Positions 33,553-45,654 of a DNA stretch of 64,000 bases are shown here, piece by piece. The notes under the pieces are model-generated. The model saw only the letters and a list, made by a program, of their open reading frames with translations. It searched no databases and was not told where the DNA came from. How positions within the stretch are numbered: position 1 is the stretch's first letter; each line of letters starts with the position of its first letter. The translations under genes and the position numbers were made by a program. This stretch comes from Lenzites betulinus (Eukaryota > Basidiomycota > Agaricomycetes > Polyporales > Polyporaceae). The stretch is from the NCBI GenBank assembly GCA_022264855.1, contig JABYQU010000033.1:124001-188000 (forward strand). The letters run 5' to 3'.

Positions 33553-35225
33553 CTGTGGAGAAGAGCCGAGGTTAAGACCTCCAGCTGGCAGAGAGCCGGC
33601 GGATAGTTGGGGAGTTCCATCTGGGGGGGGGGGTACAACTATTTAGTAGGCGCGGGAGCAGAATGAGTTTGTCAACCATCGACAGGCATTACCATGTTCG
33701 GACACAACACAGTCGACGAACTTGATGGATAGCCCCAGCCCTTGGGACCTCATCTCCAGCAGTTGCCGTGAGCCAGTGTCCGATCTGGATCGAACCTCGA
33801 CGGGTAACGGAGACGACGTCCTCCAGGTTGTCCAGGAGCTGCGGTTGCCGGTGCCAGTGAGAAACTGCGTGGCAGCGGCGATGAAGCTGGCCATGATGAG
33901 CTAGACACCGAGGATGCTGGTAGGGCTGCGACGCAAGATCAAAAGGGGTGGAAGTGACTCGCAGGGCAGCAATTGGGGCTGACGCTAATGGCATCGACAT
34001 GTCGGGCTGAAGTTAGATACTGATATCGGCTGAAGTCGACCGAGTCTTGAGGTCAGCCTCACTGACAGTCGGACAAACTGGTCGTATGGGTTCCCCCAAG
34101 TAGGGTGATTTCTCAGTAAACTTATCTTTCTGCATGAATCGAATCATATCCTGAGGCCAGAACTCAGAAGAATTAGGCGTGCCTACTTAATCGTGCGCCG
34201 CAGGTGAGGCGTGTTGGCCTCATTGACAATCAAGACGATCGGCATTCCCATAGATATAGCCAAAACGTGCTCGTGAGCATGTTGCTAGTACTGGTTCTCG
34301 CGGTAATTAGCGTTGACTGGAGCAAGAGGAGAGTGGGACAAAGGGAACGAACCGTGATGTACGTTCAAGTTTGTGAGGCGGACCTGAATAGACGCCTGGG
34401 GGACGCGGTCACAAGTGCACGTGCGCGATACACAAAACGCGTCGCGTACGTAGTCGGTAGTCTTGTCAGAGTACTTGTGCCATATTGACAGTCTTCGGAC
34501 AGTCGTACATTCTCGGACAGTCCCACTACAACTTCAAAGTTACCGTATCTCAGCGGGAGTATGATACCATGCATATGTCCCTCTCACTTCATTTTTCTTC
34601 TCTTACAGGCGGGGCCAGACTGTCGAAGTTGCTAGCTCTGCGTAGTGGTCTTGAGGACGTATACACTCAACCAAGTTGGCCTTCGCCGGCCACACGGGGG
34701 TCAAGAAATCACTTCCAATCGAGGAGGCGGGAAGGATCGCGAGCGGAACGATAGTGCGGCCACCGCCCGCCCCACTTGGATGTTCTTTAAACTTCAAAGC
34801 TTCATCGGTCAGTTAATTAATTTCCTTGACAGCGACATGATGCATGGGCATACAGTTCAGAAACTTATCGCGAAGTTCACAGACAGCGGGTCAGAGCCGA
34901 CACCTCTGGTACTTATAGGCTCGACTCGTATGGGGTCAGGCCTGGTTTATCCCCCCTCCTGATCGCATTTCCATACTGCTCTGCACTCACCATTCGCCGT
35001 TTGCCCAAAGCTTCAGCGCTCAGCTATGCACAGATATGCACCACCGCTCACTTCGTAAGTTTGTTGACTAGCCTTCGTCCAAATGCTGAGCACTGAACGT
35101 CCCATACGCTAGCGCTTTGTTAGGGATAAGCCAGGCCTAGCATATATCTCGCTGTATGTCTCGGCGAATATCATGCCTCCCCGCAAGCCACTCAAAATCA
35201 CCGTTAGAGAGCGTCACTCTCCTAA

Positions 35226-35485
35226 GGACCCCTGCAAATCCACCAAGAGCTCATATCCCAGAATCCCCGAAAATGGGCCCGAAGGGCCCGGAACTTACAT
35301 GAAATTTAGGTCGATTTCCCCGAAAATGGAGCCTCCTATGTTGTGTGCCTCCTACCCCCCGAATCCGGCGTAGCCGGCCGCATCTTATGTGAAAATCCCC
35401 GAAAGCTGCCCAATTTCCGACCCGCGAAAACCCCCCAAATCGGCCTCCAAACGGATATGAGCTCTTGGTGAGTTTGTAGGGGTCC
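35226..35485. repeat. MITE-like element with 33-bp terminal inverted repeats
   Basis: The left arm 35226-35258 and right arm 35453-35485 are inverted copies matching at 30 of 33 positions; both contain AAGAGCTCATATCC or its complement. The total length is 260 bp. The interior has several CCCCGAAA-type short repeats (about 35269, 35320, 35397) and no transposase. No clear target-site duplication is visible next to the arms. A non-autonomous DNA transposon (MITE) or a foldback element is the best reading; an old hairpin-forming intergenic repeat is the alternative. Confidence 0.55.
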
Positions 35486-36312
35486 TCTCTCCTACCGTTC
35501 GCAAGCTAGGGCGCTTGTCGCCGGGCTCATTTCGCGTTTTTCTCACACTTGGCTCACTCTGAAAAATGCCTTCACTTGGAACAACAATACCTCGCTCGTT
35601 TCTGCACGCATCAACTTGATTTCTCCAGCGCTGGGTTCTTCTCATCTCTACGCAGGATATAGCGCTGGTTTCGGAGAGAACGGATCACATTAGCTGAACA
35701 TCTCCTCGACGGCGCTCCATCGCACTGGACGGGCGCACTCCGCTTCGCGCGCGACTGAGGACTTCAAGAACTTCGGATGATGAAGAGCATACCAAGGTCT
35801 CTGAGGCGGTGTACACGCTGACCATCGCCTCGTGTTTCTCGTCCGTCCTACCACGACCGGCAGAATCTATACACTCCTTGCTTGATAACTGCCCCTAAAC
35901 CTGTGCTTGCACGCTGCAGCCTCGTTTCTCACAAGATATGCCTCGCTCGACGCAGCACGACATCTGGATGATCAGGCTCACCACAAGATGATCAACTCTT
36001 GTGCGCCATATTGCAAGACGATCTCCCTCTCCGTGGGTCGTCGCACCGCTATGGAAGGTGAGGTGCTATCTCTGCGAGGGTAGGAAGGTCATTTCCCGGG
36101 CGGGGGATCCGGCGAGAGATGAAGAGAATAGAGTTTGGCGGGCGATATGAACGCGTTCTCGTGCGCGCTGGCTAGAATCTGAGCGAACCTGGTTAGGTAG
36201 CTCCAGGTTCTCATGGCCGCTGCCGCTTCTACTGCACATGGCCTCGCGACATTCATCCTCGCCCCGCCGCCGCAGCTGCAGCTGCAGCTTCCTTCTCCCC
36301 CTCACACGACGC

Positions 36313-36318
36313 TATATA
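36313..36318 (+). promoter_or_regulatory. TATA box of the 1188-aa protein gene
   Basis: TATATA lies 55 nt upstream of the chosen start codon at 36373. This supports that ATG over the in-frame one at 36238, which would be upstream of the TATA box. Confidence 0.45.
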
Positions 36319-36372
36319 CCCCCTCTCCTCATCTCCTGCGCATCCCACCTACCACCCTCTATCTCCCCTCGG

Positions 36373-39300
36373 ATGAAAAGCGGCATTCCCGCCCGAACAG
36401 TAACAACCGTACGTTGTTCTCCGCACTCTGCTGCCCCGCCGTCTGACGGGCGCCTTTTGCCACACAAGGACAATGTCCCTCACCGCCTTCCTCCGCCCAT
36501 CTCTGACTCTCTACTCTCCCCGCCACCGGTCGACGAACGACGCGTTCTCGCCGACACGGACAAACCCAGCGTGAGTGTGATCGCCCCTTCAGACGCCCGG
36601 GATCAGGCATTCAATCAGCCTCGGAATATTCCAATATCTAGTGCGCCCCGACACGCCATGCAGCCCGCGAGGATCAACACCTCGTCCAGATCCGGCTTAC
36701 CGGTGAGTCCTACGCCCACACATTCCAGAGCACAAGTCCCGACAATGCGCGTATCCTGCAGGGTGATCCTGCAAACTGGACAGAACACGACCTCGCGACG
36801 TACGCGCGGAAACACTACCAGCTCGAGCGCGGCGCGCCGCTTCTGGAGCTCATCAAGAACAACCGCCTCACACCGCCCGCGGTATGGTACCTGCAGTCCG
36901 ATGCAGAGGAGCTCGGCCAGTACGTGTGCCGTGCCCTCCTTCTCACGCGATAACGACTCAACGACGACCGCCGCAGCATCGCTGGTGCGGACCACCTGCT
37001 CCGCGAAGGGCTGGAAGACCTCGCGCACGACATCAAGCCCGTCGTATCGCCCACCTCTCCCCGCCGCATGAACGCCATGCAGCTCTCTGTGCTCCTCGAC
37101 GTCCCAGAGCCCGCCCCGCCGTCGCCACCGCCGCCGGAGGAGCCCGAGCTGGAGGAGGAGGAAGACGAGGATGTGGCACAGAGCGTGGTGAGTGACTGGG
37201 CGTTGGACGAGCAGATGGGGGAAGAGGCGGAAGACGAACACGAGCCCGTCGAAGTTGCGTCGGAGGGGACGGAGCGCGCTGCCGAGGATGGGGACGCTCC
37301 CGCAGGCCCTCCTCCTGCAGGTGGCGCACTCGGCCTCGACACCACCGGCGGACAGCAGCATCAGCAAGAGGCGCCGCAACCAGAGCCCGCCGCAGAATAC
37401 ACGGAGCCCCCCGCGGTAGAGACCGAAGTCGACCTGAACACTGAACAGACGACAGAGGACCCGAGCGCTACATACGACACCGATGTGCAGGCCCTACGGT
37501 CCGACGACACAGGCGCGCCACCTTCGGATGATGTGCATGTACATGTAGACTCCGAAGACGGGCGCTCCGCGCCTCTTCACGATGACCCGAGCGCGCAGGA
37601 AGACGGCGGAGAGGTAGAGGAGCCGGAGCCCTCTCAGCCCGAAATGCCTGGTGCTGCGTCGGAGGAGCCTGCACCCGCGGTGACGCCTGTCGACCCTGCA
37701 GCCCCGACCGAGGCCATACCGCAGGAAGAGAACCCCGCTAGCGAGGGTTCTGGCCCTTTCACTTCCACAGAGGAGCCCGAGACTTCGGAAGAACATCACA
37801 CGACCGCGGAGGACTTTGGCGCGGAGAGCGGCACAGGCGTTCTCGATGGGGACGAAGACGCGGAGGGTACACACGAGGCGCCCCCGCCCGAGTCCGCTGA
37901 GCCCGAGTCCGGGCGCGTGACGGAAGAGCCCGCAGCGGAAGAGGCGACGTTTGGCGAGCCTGTAGAAGCTGCACACGCTGCCACAGCGGAGGAAACACGT
38001 CTGGATCTGGATCGGGAGCGTCAGTCCTCGGAGACACCAGCCGAGTCTGGGGAGACGCCTGCCGCAGGCGACGTCGTCGTCGCCGAAGAACACCCCTCGG
38101 CGGCGCCTGAGCCTCCAGCTGCGGAGGAAGGTGCAAGTACCTCTGATCAAGCGGAAGCCCCAGAGGCTCCGTTGGTGGACCTAGGTGACGACAATGGCGA
38201 GCTCAATACGTCTCACGACTCGACAACTACTTTCGGAACGGAGACGCACGACCAGGGGCACTCGACGGATGAGACGCCTGTCGAGCAGCAGACCACGACG
38301 GAGGACGCCCGCGCGCAGGAACCGGACTCGAGTGCCCCGCCTGCGCTTGCGGAAGGCGCGACCGGGGTGCTTGTAGATTTCTCCACTGACGAGCCCGCCC
38401 CCGCATCCGAGCCTCTGCAAGGCACCTCCAGTTTCGACCTTGATGAGGCAAGCCACGAGCCCGCCGGTGATGATGCTGAGGGCACGACAACGACGACGAC
38501 AGCTTCCATCACCGCCGCGTTCGAATCCGCCCCCGCCTCCTCCCTTTCCACCGCCGACACCCCCAATCCCGCTCCCGAGCTGACCATCGACACATCTATG
38601 AGCCCATCTGACTCTGTCGTCCCTCCAACGCCTACTATCACGCAACAAGACGGCAGCAACACGCCCACGGCGCGGAAAGGAGGCCGCGGAGGTAACAAGG
38701 GAGGAAAGGGAAAGAGAGACAAGAACAAGCAGTCCCGCAATCAGACGCCCGTGCCTTCCGAATCCACGACGCCTGCCCGTGCAGCGTCCCCGGCTCCGCT
38801 GAAGGTTGCCCCTAGTGCCAGCCCGAGTGCTAGTGCGAGCCCAGTTGCAACTACAAGTCCCTCCGTCGCGTTCGGCGCCAGCGCGAGCCCGATGAACCGA
38901 TTTTTGGCGGGTGCCGGGTCATTGTTCGGAGGGGGCGCGTGGGGCTCGAGCCTCCGATCGCCGTCCCCGAAGACGAATGTCGGGTTCTCGCTCGCTGCGT
39001 CTACACCTCAGTCCCCGGCAGCACTCGCCAAAGAGACAGAGGACGGGACGTCGGACGCGCAGGACCGCACGGAGCAGCCGTTGGGGCAGTCGACGCTCGC
39101 CGGCGAGGAGAGTAAGGAGTCGAAGGCGCCCGCCTCTGAGTCCACCTCGCACACCGAGCATGAGCCCGAGACACAGACGGAGCTTGGGACGGAGACGCAG
39201 ACCGAGCCTGAGGCCGAGCTGCAGACGGATGTTACGGAACTACAGCCTGACGCTGGCGCTGCGTCGGACCCCGCTGTCGACGAGGAAAACGCGGGTTCTG

Positions 39301-40055
39301 GCGAGCAGGCGCCTCCTCTGCCTCTCTCTCCCATCGCGACCTCGGAGAGCCAGGAGGAGGGGCAGCAGGAACATCAGCGGGACCAGCAGCAGGACCAACA
39401 AGACTCGCAGGACCCGGAGCATGACCAGCAGCCAAGCGGAGAGGCGCCTGCCCAGGAGGTAGACGTCGACGAAGCGCACGATGATGGGGTCTTGGTGTCC
39501 CCGGTGGCGGCCGAGACTCCCATCGGCGTGGATATAGGCGCGGCTCTCGACGAGGTCGATTCTACCGCGCCCAACTCTACGCAGGACAGCGGGGAGGGCG
39601 GGGGCATCCAGTCTGACTGGCTTGACCTCAAAGGGGAAGAGGCCTCACAGGAGCCAGCCCAAGATCAGGAGCAGGCGCAGGCGCATGTGGACGTGGACGT
39701 GGACCAAGCGGTGCTGAGTCCCGAGGGCGGCGAGGGCTCTGGTTCTGCGCAGGTCCAGACCCAGGACGCCGAGCCAGTGGAGGGGGATGCAGAGGATAAG
39801 AACGACAATGAGGACGATGAAGAGAACGCGGACGGCGGACCCAGGGTTGACACCCCGGGTGGCGGCAAAGGAGGTCCCAAGGCAACCAAGAAGAAGGTCG
39901 GTGTAGTCAACTCTCCTGCAAATTTGTGGACTCGTATGCTGAAGCCCATGTGGAATAGAAGAAGAAAACCGGTAATAAGAGGAGATGATTGCACTACGCC
40001 TCGGCACCGGGGGTGGCGACCGCTGATGTGTATGACCATGGGTCCTGTGTCGTAA
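36373..40055 (+). CDS. Large acidic disordered protein of unknown function
   Basis: Exons: 36373-36702, 36762-36919, 36977-40055; 1188 aa. I do not recognise the protein. Residues about 111-195 form the only compact-looking part: GDPANWTEHDLATYARKHYQ, then LLELIKNNRLTPPAVWYLQS and HIAGADHLLREGLEDLAHDI. It is alpha-helical in character and is present only after splicing. From about residue 195 the protein is dominated by Glu, Pro, Ala, Thr, Asp and Gln, with many near-repeats of the EEPA, TTEDP and SASPS kinds. A short basic patch (RKGGRGGNKGGKGKRDKNKQ) is followed by a Ser/Ala segment, and the tail is basic again. Such a layout fits a scaffold or stress-related protein, but that is speculation. 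The ATG at 36373 follows a TATA box; a longer form from 36238 is possible. Confidence 0.75.
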
Positions 40056-40525
40056 AGCGATGAATCAGTACGATTGCACGTATGTTGTATGTACACTGCT
40101 TGACTATGTTGTATTGTATCCGAGTATGCGTCGTGCGGACAGTAGTATGTTTATTTTAGTCTTCTTGTCATCGATCACAATGTTGTACTTTTGATCCTCG
40201 AGATGCTCTGCGCGACAATTAATTGGATCACTGGTATGGCACGAAGTCCTTGCTAGCGTTGGTATGCACGTCCGTGGGTATCGCTATTATATCATGGTGG
40301 CGTTCACACACAATACTGAGTCGGGCAAGGTAGCTCGTTACTGCGCAGCTAGAATCGTTTCATTGCTTCCTACACCCACTAGCTAGTGCTCGTGCGTAAG
40401 TTGTTAAATGCGTCGTCGCTTAAAGGGCGGCGTGAACACCTCCGAACTGATACAAGATTAAGTCCAGCCACTCCTTCATCCGACGTCGCGGGGTATATCC
40501 ACCGTCTACGAGGAGTATCGGGCCG
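40056..40525. other. Intergenic spacer between convergent genes
   Basis: This 470-bp AT-richer stretch lies between the 3' ends of the acidic-protein gene and the oxalate decarboxylase gene. It contains several TGTATGT/TTGTA motifs (around 40078-40115) that may serve in 3'-end formation. No gene is seen. Confidence 0.4.
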
Positions 40526-42807
40526 TTAGTTGCTAGGACCAACAACGATCGGCTTCGTCTTGCTCAGTTTGCTGATGGTTTCATCTGACAGTTGTAAGTG
40601 CGCCTTGACGAGGTCCGGAGGTGTCAAAGCAAGCCACTGCAACAACTTGTGAGCATATGCTCTCGCAATACAATCGGTATCTGACCGCATACCTGGCTGA
40701 GACTGACGTCCTGTACGCGACCTGGGTATAAAGGTCAGCAAAGTCGCTGGCACATGACCACAGGAGAGCTTACCGGAGTTGAAAATCTCCAGGAAATGCA
40801 GCGTCGTGTTCCCGGTGTTTTCCACGTAGTGGCCTGTTGGGGCGGGCTGAATGCTCTGTAGTGGCGCAAAGGGAGACTGGAGACGTACCGAAGGATGCTG
40901 GGACGAAACCGACGTCACCCGCCTATGTCAAGACTCGTGCTCAGCATCGTGTGAAGCGCAGTCCGGGAAAGCGCAGCGTACCTCGTAGTCGAAGGTGCGC
41001 GCGTTGCCGCTCGACCCGAAAAGCGTCACCCGCCCTTGTCCGCCACTGTATTCATGAGAGCGGCCGTCGCGTCAGCATGTAGCCGATCTGAGATGTCAGG
41101 AACGCTCACATGAAGAAGGTCCATTCGTCCTGGGTGGGATGCCACTGCAAGCCGTGAGCGCATGAATCATAATCCACGTGCGCAAATCCCCACTTACATG
41201 GAGTTCCCTGGGGGCGGCGTTAGAGAGGAGATAAATACGGTCCTTATTAGCTGAACTGTTCACTCACCTCATCGCTCCGGGCTCGACTGTGATCTCAGAC
41301 GCGGAGATCGCGGTCGCCGCAGTGAATGTGGTCGAGTCGACGATCTTGACGGTGCCGCCCGAAAGCTGCGTTGGCTTCACCTGAGACAATGAGAATGTGA
41401 ACGGGTTCGGAATCGTTCCCTGTGGGCTCTTAGGGGCCTGCTGGTTGTCCGGGGGTGGGGCTGCCAGATTTGTATTAGTGACGCGGGCTCCTCGCGAGAG
41501 CGTATAATTAGCGACGTGCCGCTAGGGAATATGTAGAGTTGCTGGGCGGGAATGTGATCGAAGGCCGCGATGCTTGTTTGGAAGTTCTTGGCAATAGCTT
41601 CCTTGGGAACGTGCGCCAGCCAGTCTGTGAGCTGTGAACGTCGCTTGTTTGTCTCTGTTCAAGGTTGGGTGATTCCGCATAAGGGCTTACCAAGAACGTG
41701 GAATCTTCGCTGAACGCTCCGTCGTCAAACACCTTTAGTATTTGACGATCAATACCATGATAGTCAGGTGAGGAAGATGACGTTTACCAGTAAGAACTCA
41801 GTGCCCGCTTCACTGTCATTGGTAGCTTGGATGCTGTGAGGAATCCCTGGAGGGAAGTACCATAGGTCGCCTTGATGCTATTCAAGTAAGGCGTCACATC
41901 AGATGTTCATACTATAAACTTAATCAACGTACCACATTGCCAATAAAGTTGGCACCGTTCTCATCCACGGCAGTAATCTGTGCTGACCCCTGTAGATCAT
42001 CGTCAGTATTAGCAACTTAGGAGGCACAGAGGTGAACGCACGCTGATCATATAGGCCCACTATGAATGATATGTTAAGTACAAAGATCGTTGGTCTGACA
42101 ACTAAGCCCCAGGCGTCATACCTCGGCGGTCTTGTGCCAATGCAGCTCGCTACAGCGAACCTGTTAGCCAAGAACGGAATTTCCCACAGTTCTCTGCGAT
42201 ACTGACCGAATAGCTCCTGCTTCCAAGCGCATATTCACGCCGGCCATCGCTACGAAGATGATGAGTTTTGGCCCTACAGTGAGAGTGCCTAGAGCTTACA
42301 AGTGGCAATGGGCATGACATCCTCTATAAACTGATGAGCAACTCGTGTGCATGAAGGCTGAAGTGTGACCTACGGTTCTGCTGTCGGGCCCATCCCCCAG
42401 TTTGTAGACGGTTGTGGCTGAGACTGAACGGCCACTTGGCATTTTGACTGAACCGAAAAATAAGTCACAAAGCTCCTGATATCACGAAGGAGGCGAGGTA
42501 CGAACATGTTCCCGGCATCGGTGGTTGGAGGGGCCAATAAGTCAGCGTTCTGTCGGTCGATGGGGATATTCTGCGGGCCTAGGATGTTGGCGCCGAGTGT
42601 ACCGCGTATGGGTTGAGGGATGGCGTTGGTGTCTGGCAAGAAAAGGATGCCATTGGGGTTGTCACTGGCGAGTGGAACCGTCTCGGCGGGCGCTGTCGCG
42701 GCCGAGGTCGCGGAACCGACGTCGGACGACACACTCGCCGCTGGGGCAGCGATCGCAGCGGTAGCGAAAAGGAACGAGACGGCGATGGAGAGCATAGAGG
42801 ACGCCAT
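40526..42807 (-). CDS. Secreted oxalate decarboxylase (bicupin)
   Basis: Exons: 42807-42506, 42447-42374, 42323-42300, 42249-42207, 42149-42122, 42059-42042, 41989-41933, 41877-41788, 41732-41691, 41631-41520, 41460-41268, 41207-41198, 41144-41110, 41045-40982, 40922-40889, 40833-40774, 40721-40693, 40636-40526; 441 aa in 18 exons. It converts oxalate to formate and CO2 using Mn. Seen: a signal peptide (MASSMLSIAVSFLFATAAIA) and WPFSLSHNRLQTGGWARQQN. Cupin 1 has RELHWHKTAEW (H151, H153, E157) and PPGIPHS (H196). The lid SEDST (220-224) carries the catalytic glutamate of decarboxylases rather than oxidases. Cupin 2 has RELHWHPTQDEW (H331, H333, E338) and ASFGHYVENTG (H377). Both HxH motifs are cut by introns, the second by a 10-nt exon. 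The intron at 41461-41519 appears to start with GC. Brown- and white-rot fungi use such enzymes to control oxalate. Confidence 0.94.
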
Positions 42808-45654
42808 TGGAGATATGGAGTGCTGTTTTTGTCCGCAAGGTTAGGCCTTTTATACCGCTGCTGTGTGAGGAACTGACCTCAAAGTTTGACGCTACGGAGC
42901 AGCGGGTTCCCCGCTTCTACCCGCAGGATGCTCTCGGAAGCTGTCCCTGTAGCTCACGAATAGTGCGCATGTGTCAGGAGACAGCGTTGACAACCCCCTC
43001 CATAATGTGCGGCGGCCATTTCGGGATGCGTTCTCCTGTAGCTATTGCAGTTGGGAGGTGCAAGATCTTGAGATCATATGTCGCATAGCATAATCCCCTC
43101 GCTCTGATAGGTCGGAGGAGGGCGAGGGGTCTCCAAGCTACGGCACGCGGACGAAACTCCGCGTCACTCATCCCCGGCTCCGATTTCATGCCGACCCTAG
43201 GTTGCGGCGGCCATGCTGACCGACCGGCAGACATGGTCCGCGGATTCGGGCTGTTGGCTGGCCGTCCATGGCGCAAGACATCGTACTTTCGATCTTGTTC
43301 CCAGAACCGTCCGCCGGGCCCGTAACCTGATTAGCCACTTTCAGAGCCAATCCGCTGGACAAGACGAGATGGAAGGTGTTTATGCCTGTCGCTGGCCGAG
43401 GTTTCCACGCCTCGCCGAGAGAAGTAGACTCACTGGTAGAATCTATGTGAGTCATTTGCTCGAATGTAGAGAAGATGGCCCACCGAGATCCGTCTCGACA
43501 TCTTACCATGGAACTCACCATGCTCAGGCCGCCGGGGCGCGCCACGTCTGGCCCGAATTGCCTCGTACGTGACACAGTGTGAGCCCTGAAATCGGATCCA
43601 GCGTGGACCGTGCGACCCCGAAGCGGGACACGGGGCGCGGGTTTCATCCGAGTCTCAGTATCAATCATTGGCGCCTTCGAACGGGCAGAGGTACCGTGAG
43701 CTATACGCGGGCTGCTTGTATGTTGCTTGTAACTCCTCTGCTGATAAATTTTATATCGGAAATTAAACGCGAAGCGAGAGCCTGGGTACTCACGTCATGG
43801 TATCATAGATCGGTACCCCAAGCTATTGGCTCTGTGTATTCTTACCGGGCGGGCAGAAAGTATCAATGGGGCCACCGCTTGTAGCGGAAGCTGGTGGCGT
43901 CCCAGAGAAGAGCATAAGTGAGATGTACCTCTTGACGGGTTCCCATGGAAGACCGCTTCCGCGGTCGCAGCGACTAAATATACCGAAAGAAGCGTCGAGC
44001 TTCACACATAGTCCGTTGTGTCCTGAAAATAGAGCTTCAAAACCGTCACAATGCTGTTAAACCCACGCCGTATTTGCCAGTACGCAGGCACTCGCTTTCG
44101 TTCCGGGGCGAGCTTTAGCTCATGCAACCTGCTTCTGGTACGTCACTGATAACCACAGGGGGATATCCTGTGAGTGTAACGGCGAGCATGAGAGGTTATA
44201 GATCTGAGAATGCGGTCGATGTGAAAGATTACGCCTGCAGGATGTCCGAGGCATGAGTAATCCTGATATGTTCATGTGATGCTGCTTAGGGCTGAAAGGA
44301 TACTCACGGTAATAGTTGCGACACCGCCATGTGACGCTGAAACGAGGTTCACCATGGGACAAACCGACCATGCATTGAAAACAAGCTGATTATGTACGTA
44401 TGATTGAGCCGGAGTTTCAACAGGGCAGAAGGCGAATTCGGGATCCTTTCTCGAGGATACGGATGGCTTGCTCCGCTTCGACAAACCAGCTGAAGCCCTT
44501 ATCTTGGCCTTTTCGTCCACGAAAGATAGGGTACCTCAGTCGAGACATCAGTGATCGGTAAGGCAGAGCTTGGGCGTGCATGTGCAGGTGCGTAACGGAA
44601 ATGTAGGGAGGGATATGGAAACCCAATCTGCACAGCCGTCAGCCCTCCCATCGTTAAGATGGTAGAATGAAAGAACTTGCCGCCGACGTTTCGGGGGGAC
44701 GTCGAGACTGTCTAGAACTTTATGTCCGATCTCGAGCATTTCTTGGACTACCATGGCGGTACTCAGCACGTCGAGCAACATTATCTGATGAAGTTTTCTA
44801 TCATACCCAAGCGGACGTTAGTAGCGTCCAAAGACTTCACACTGTCTAGTCACGACGGTCATTGAATGATCTATGTTACCAGGCAAGACATGAGGAGGGC
44901 ATTACCTATATGGGTTTTAGGGACTATTTGTAGGTGATGTTGTGAGGATGGATTAATATCTGTGAATACCGTGTACTTTTCATTCTACTAGGGGTCAGTG
45001 CTATGCAGCATCTGTGTCTCTGAACAACGTACCTCCCAGACAATATTAAAACCATTTTCCTTCGAGACATCGCAGAATATACACGCGCGATGCGAACATG
45101 GAAGTGCTTGTAGGAATGATTCTTGCTCCAGCTTGTTTACGGAGCGCACTTCATTTTGCAAGCAGCATACAGCAGACAGCATCTCTAGAGGTCAGATAAC
45201 AAGTTGCAACCTAGCGAGATCCGCTGAATGGCGGCGGTGAATGTTGAAGCCGACAGCGAGTATTAAGAGCAGCTCAAGACGTGGGCGAATAGCCTACGAG
45301 TACGTAGAATAGGGAATTGCCGGAAAGAGGACTCCAAAAAGATACTATGAGGATGAAAAGGAGCTTGAAGCGCAGAGAAAGCTGCCGGGTATGGGGAGTC
45401 CGAGAGGGACAGAGCCAAGCAGCAACGCACTCTCATTCAGATTACCGCGCTTGGGCGCCTGTCGACTATGACACGTGGGCACGTGCCAGACACTGCTCGC
45501 CGCATTTGGGTGGCATTTGTCTCCGCGACGATTCGACAAGTGGTTGGACGCCGACGACATAGCAGTCCAACTTTGGTTTCCGCGTCTTGACACACCCACA
45601 CCCATACACATACGCATCCCCTATCTGTACAACTCTCGTACCACACCTTCGGAA
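42808..45654. other. Interval with unresolved coding-like segments
   Basis: These 2.85 kb lie between the divergent oxalate decarboxylase and deubiquitinase genes. On the minus strand about 43200-44800 shows several good donor sites (about 43433, 43518, 43790 and 44301) and coding-like peptides such as VFNAWSVCPMVNLVSASHGG, EMLEIGHKVLDSLDV and GSGLPWEPVKRYISLML. I could not connect them in frame or recognise a family, so no gene is called; a diverged multi-exon gene or pseudogene is likely. Confidence 0.3.
42846..42856 (-). promoter_or_regulatory. TATA box of the oxalate decarboxylase gene
   Basis: On the minus strand GGTATAAAAGG lies about 40 nt upstream of the ATG at 42807. It is an almost perfect TATA box, consistent with a strongly inducible secreted enzyme. 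Confidence 0.7.

Larger units (their letters stand above)
33553..36372. other. Intergenic interval with MITE-like repeat
   Basis: These 2.8 kb lie between two divergent genes for disordered proteins. The interval contains a G-homopolymer tract (about 33622-33633), short direct repeats of CGGACAGTC (around 34496-34525), an inverted-repeat element (35226-35485) and a TATA box (36313-36318). Minus-strand frames at 33643-34000 show no recognisable domain and are not called. Confidence 0.5.

Noticed and set aside
35173..35370. 66-codon plus-strand frame (MPPRKPLKITVRERH)
   Set aside because: It runs into the MITE-like inverted repeat and has no homologous features.
36238..36372. In-frame upstream ATG at 36238 for the 1188-aa protein
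   Set aside because: It lies upstream of a TATA box and encodes a low-complexity Ser/Arg/Pro leader; the ATG at 36373 fits the promoter better, though this is not proven.
36615..39900. Long antisense frames (up to 254 codons) opposite the acidic-protein gene
   Set aside because: They mirror the biased codon usage of the sense gene and have no independent features.
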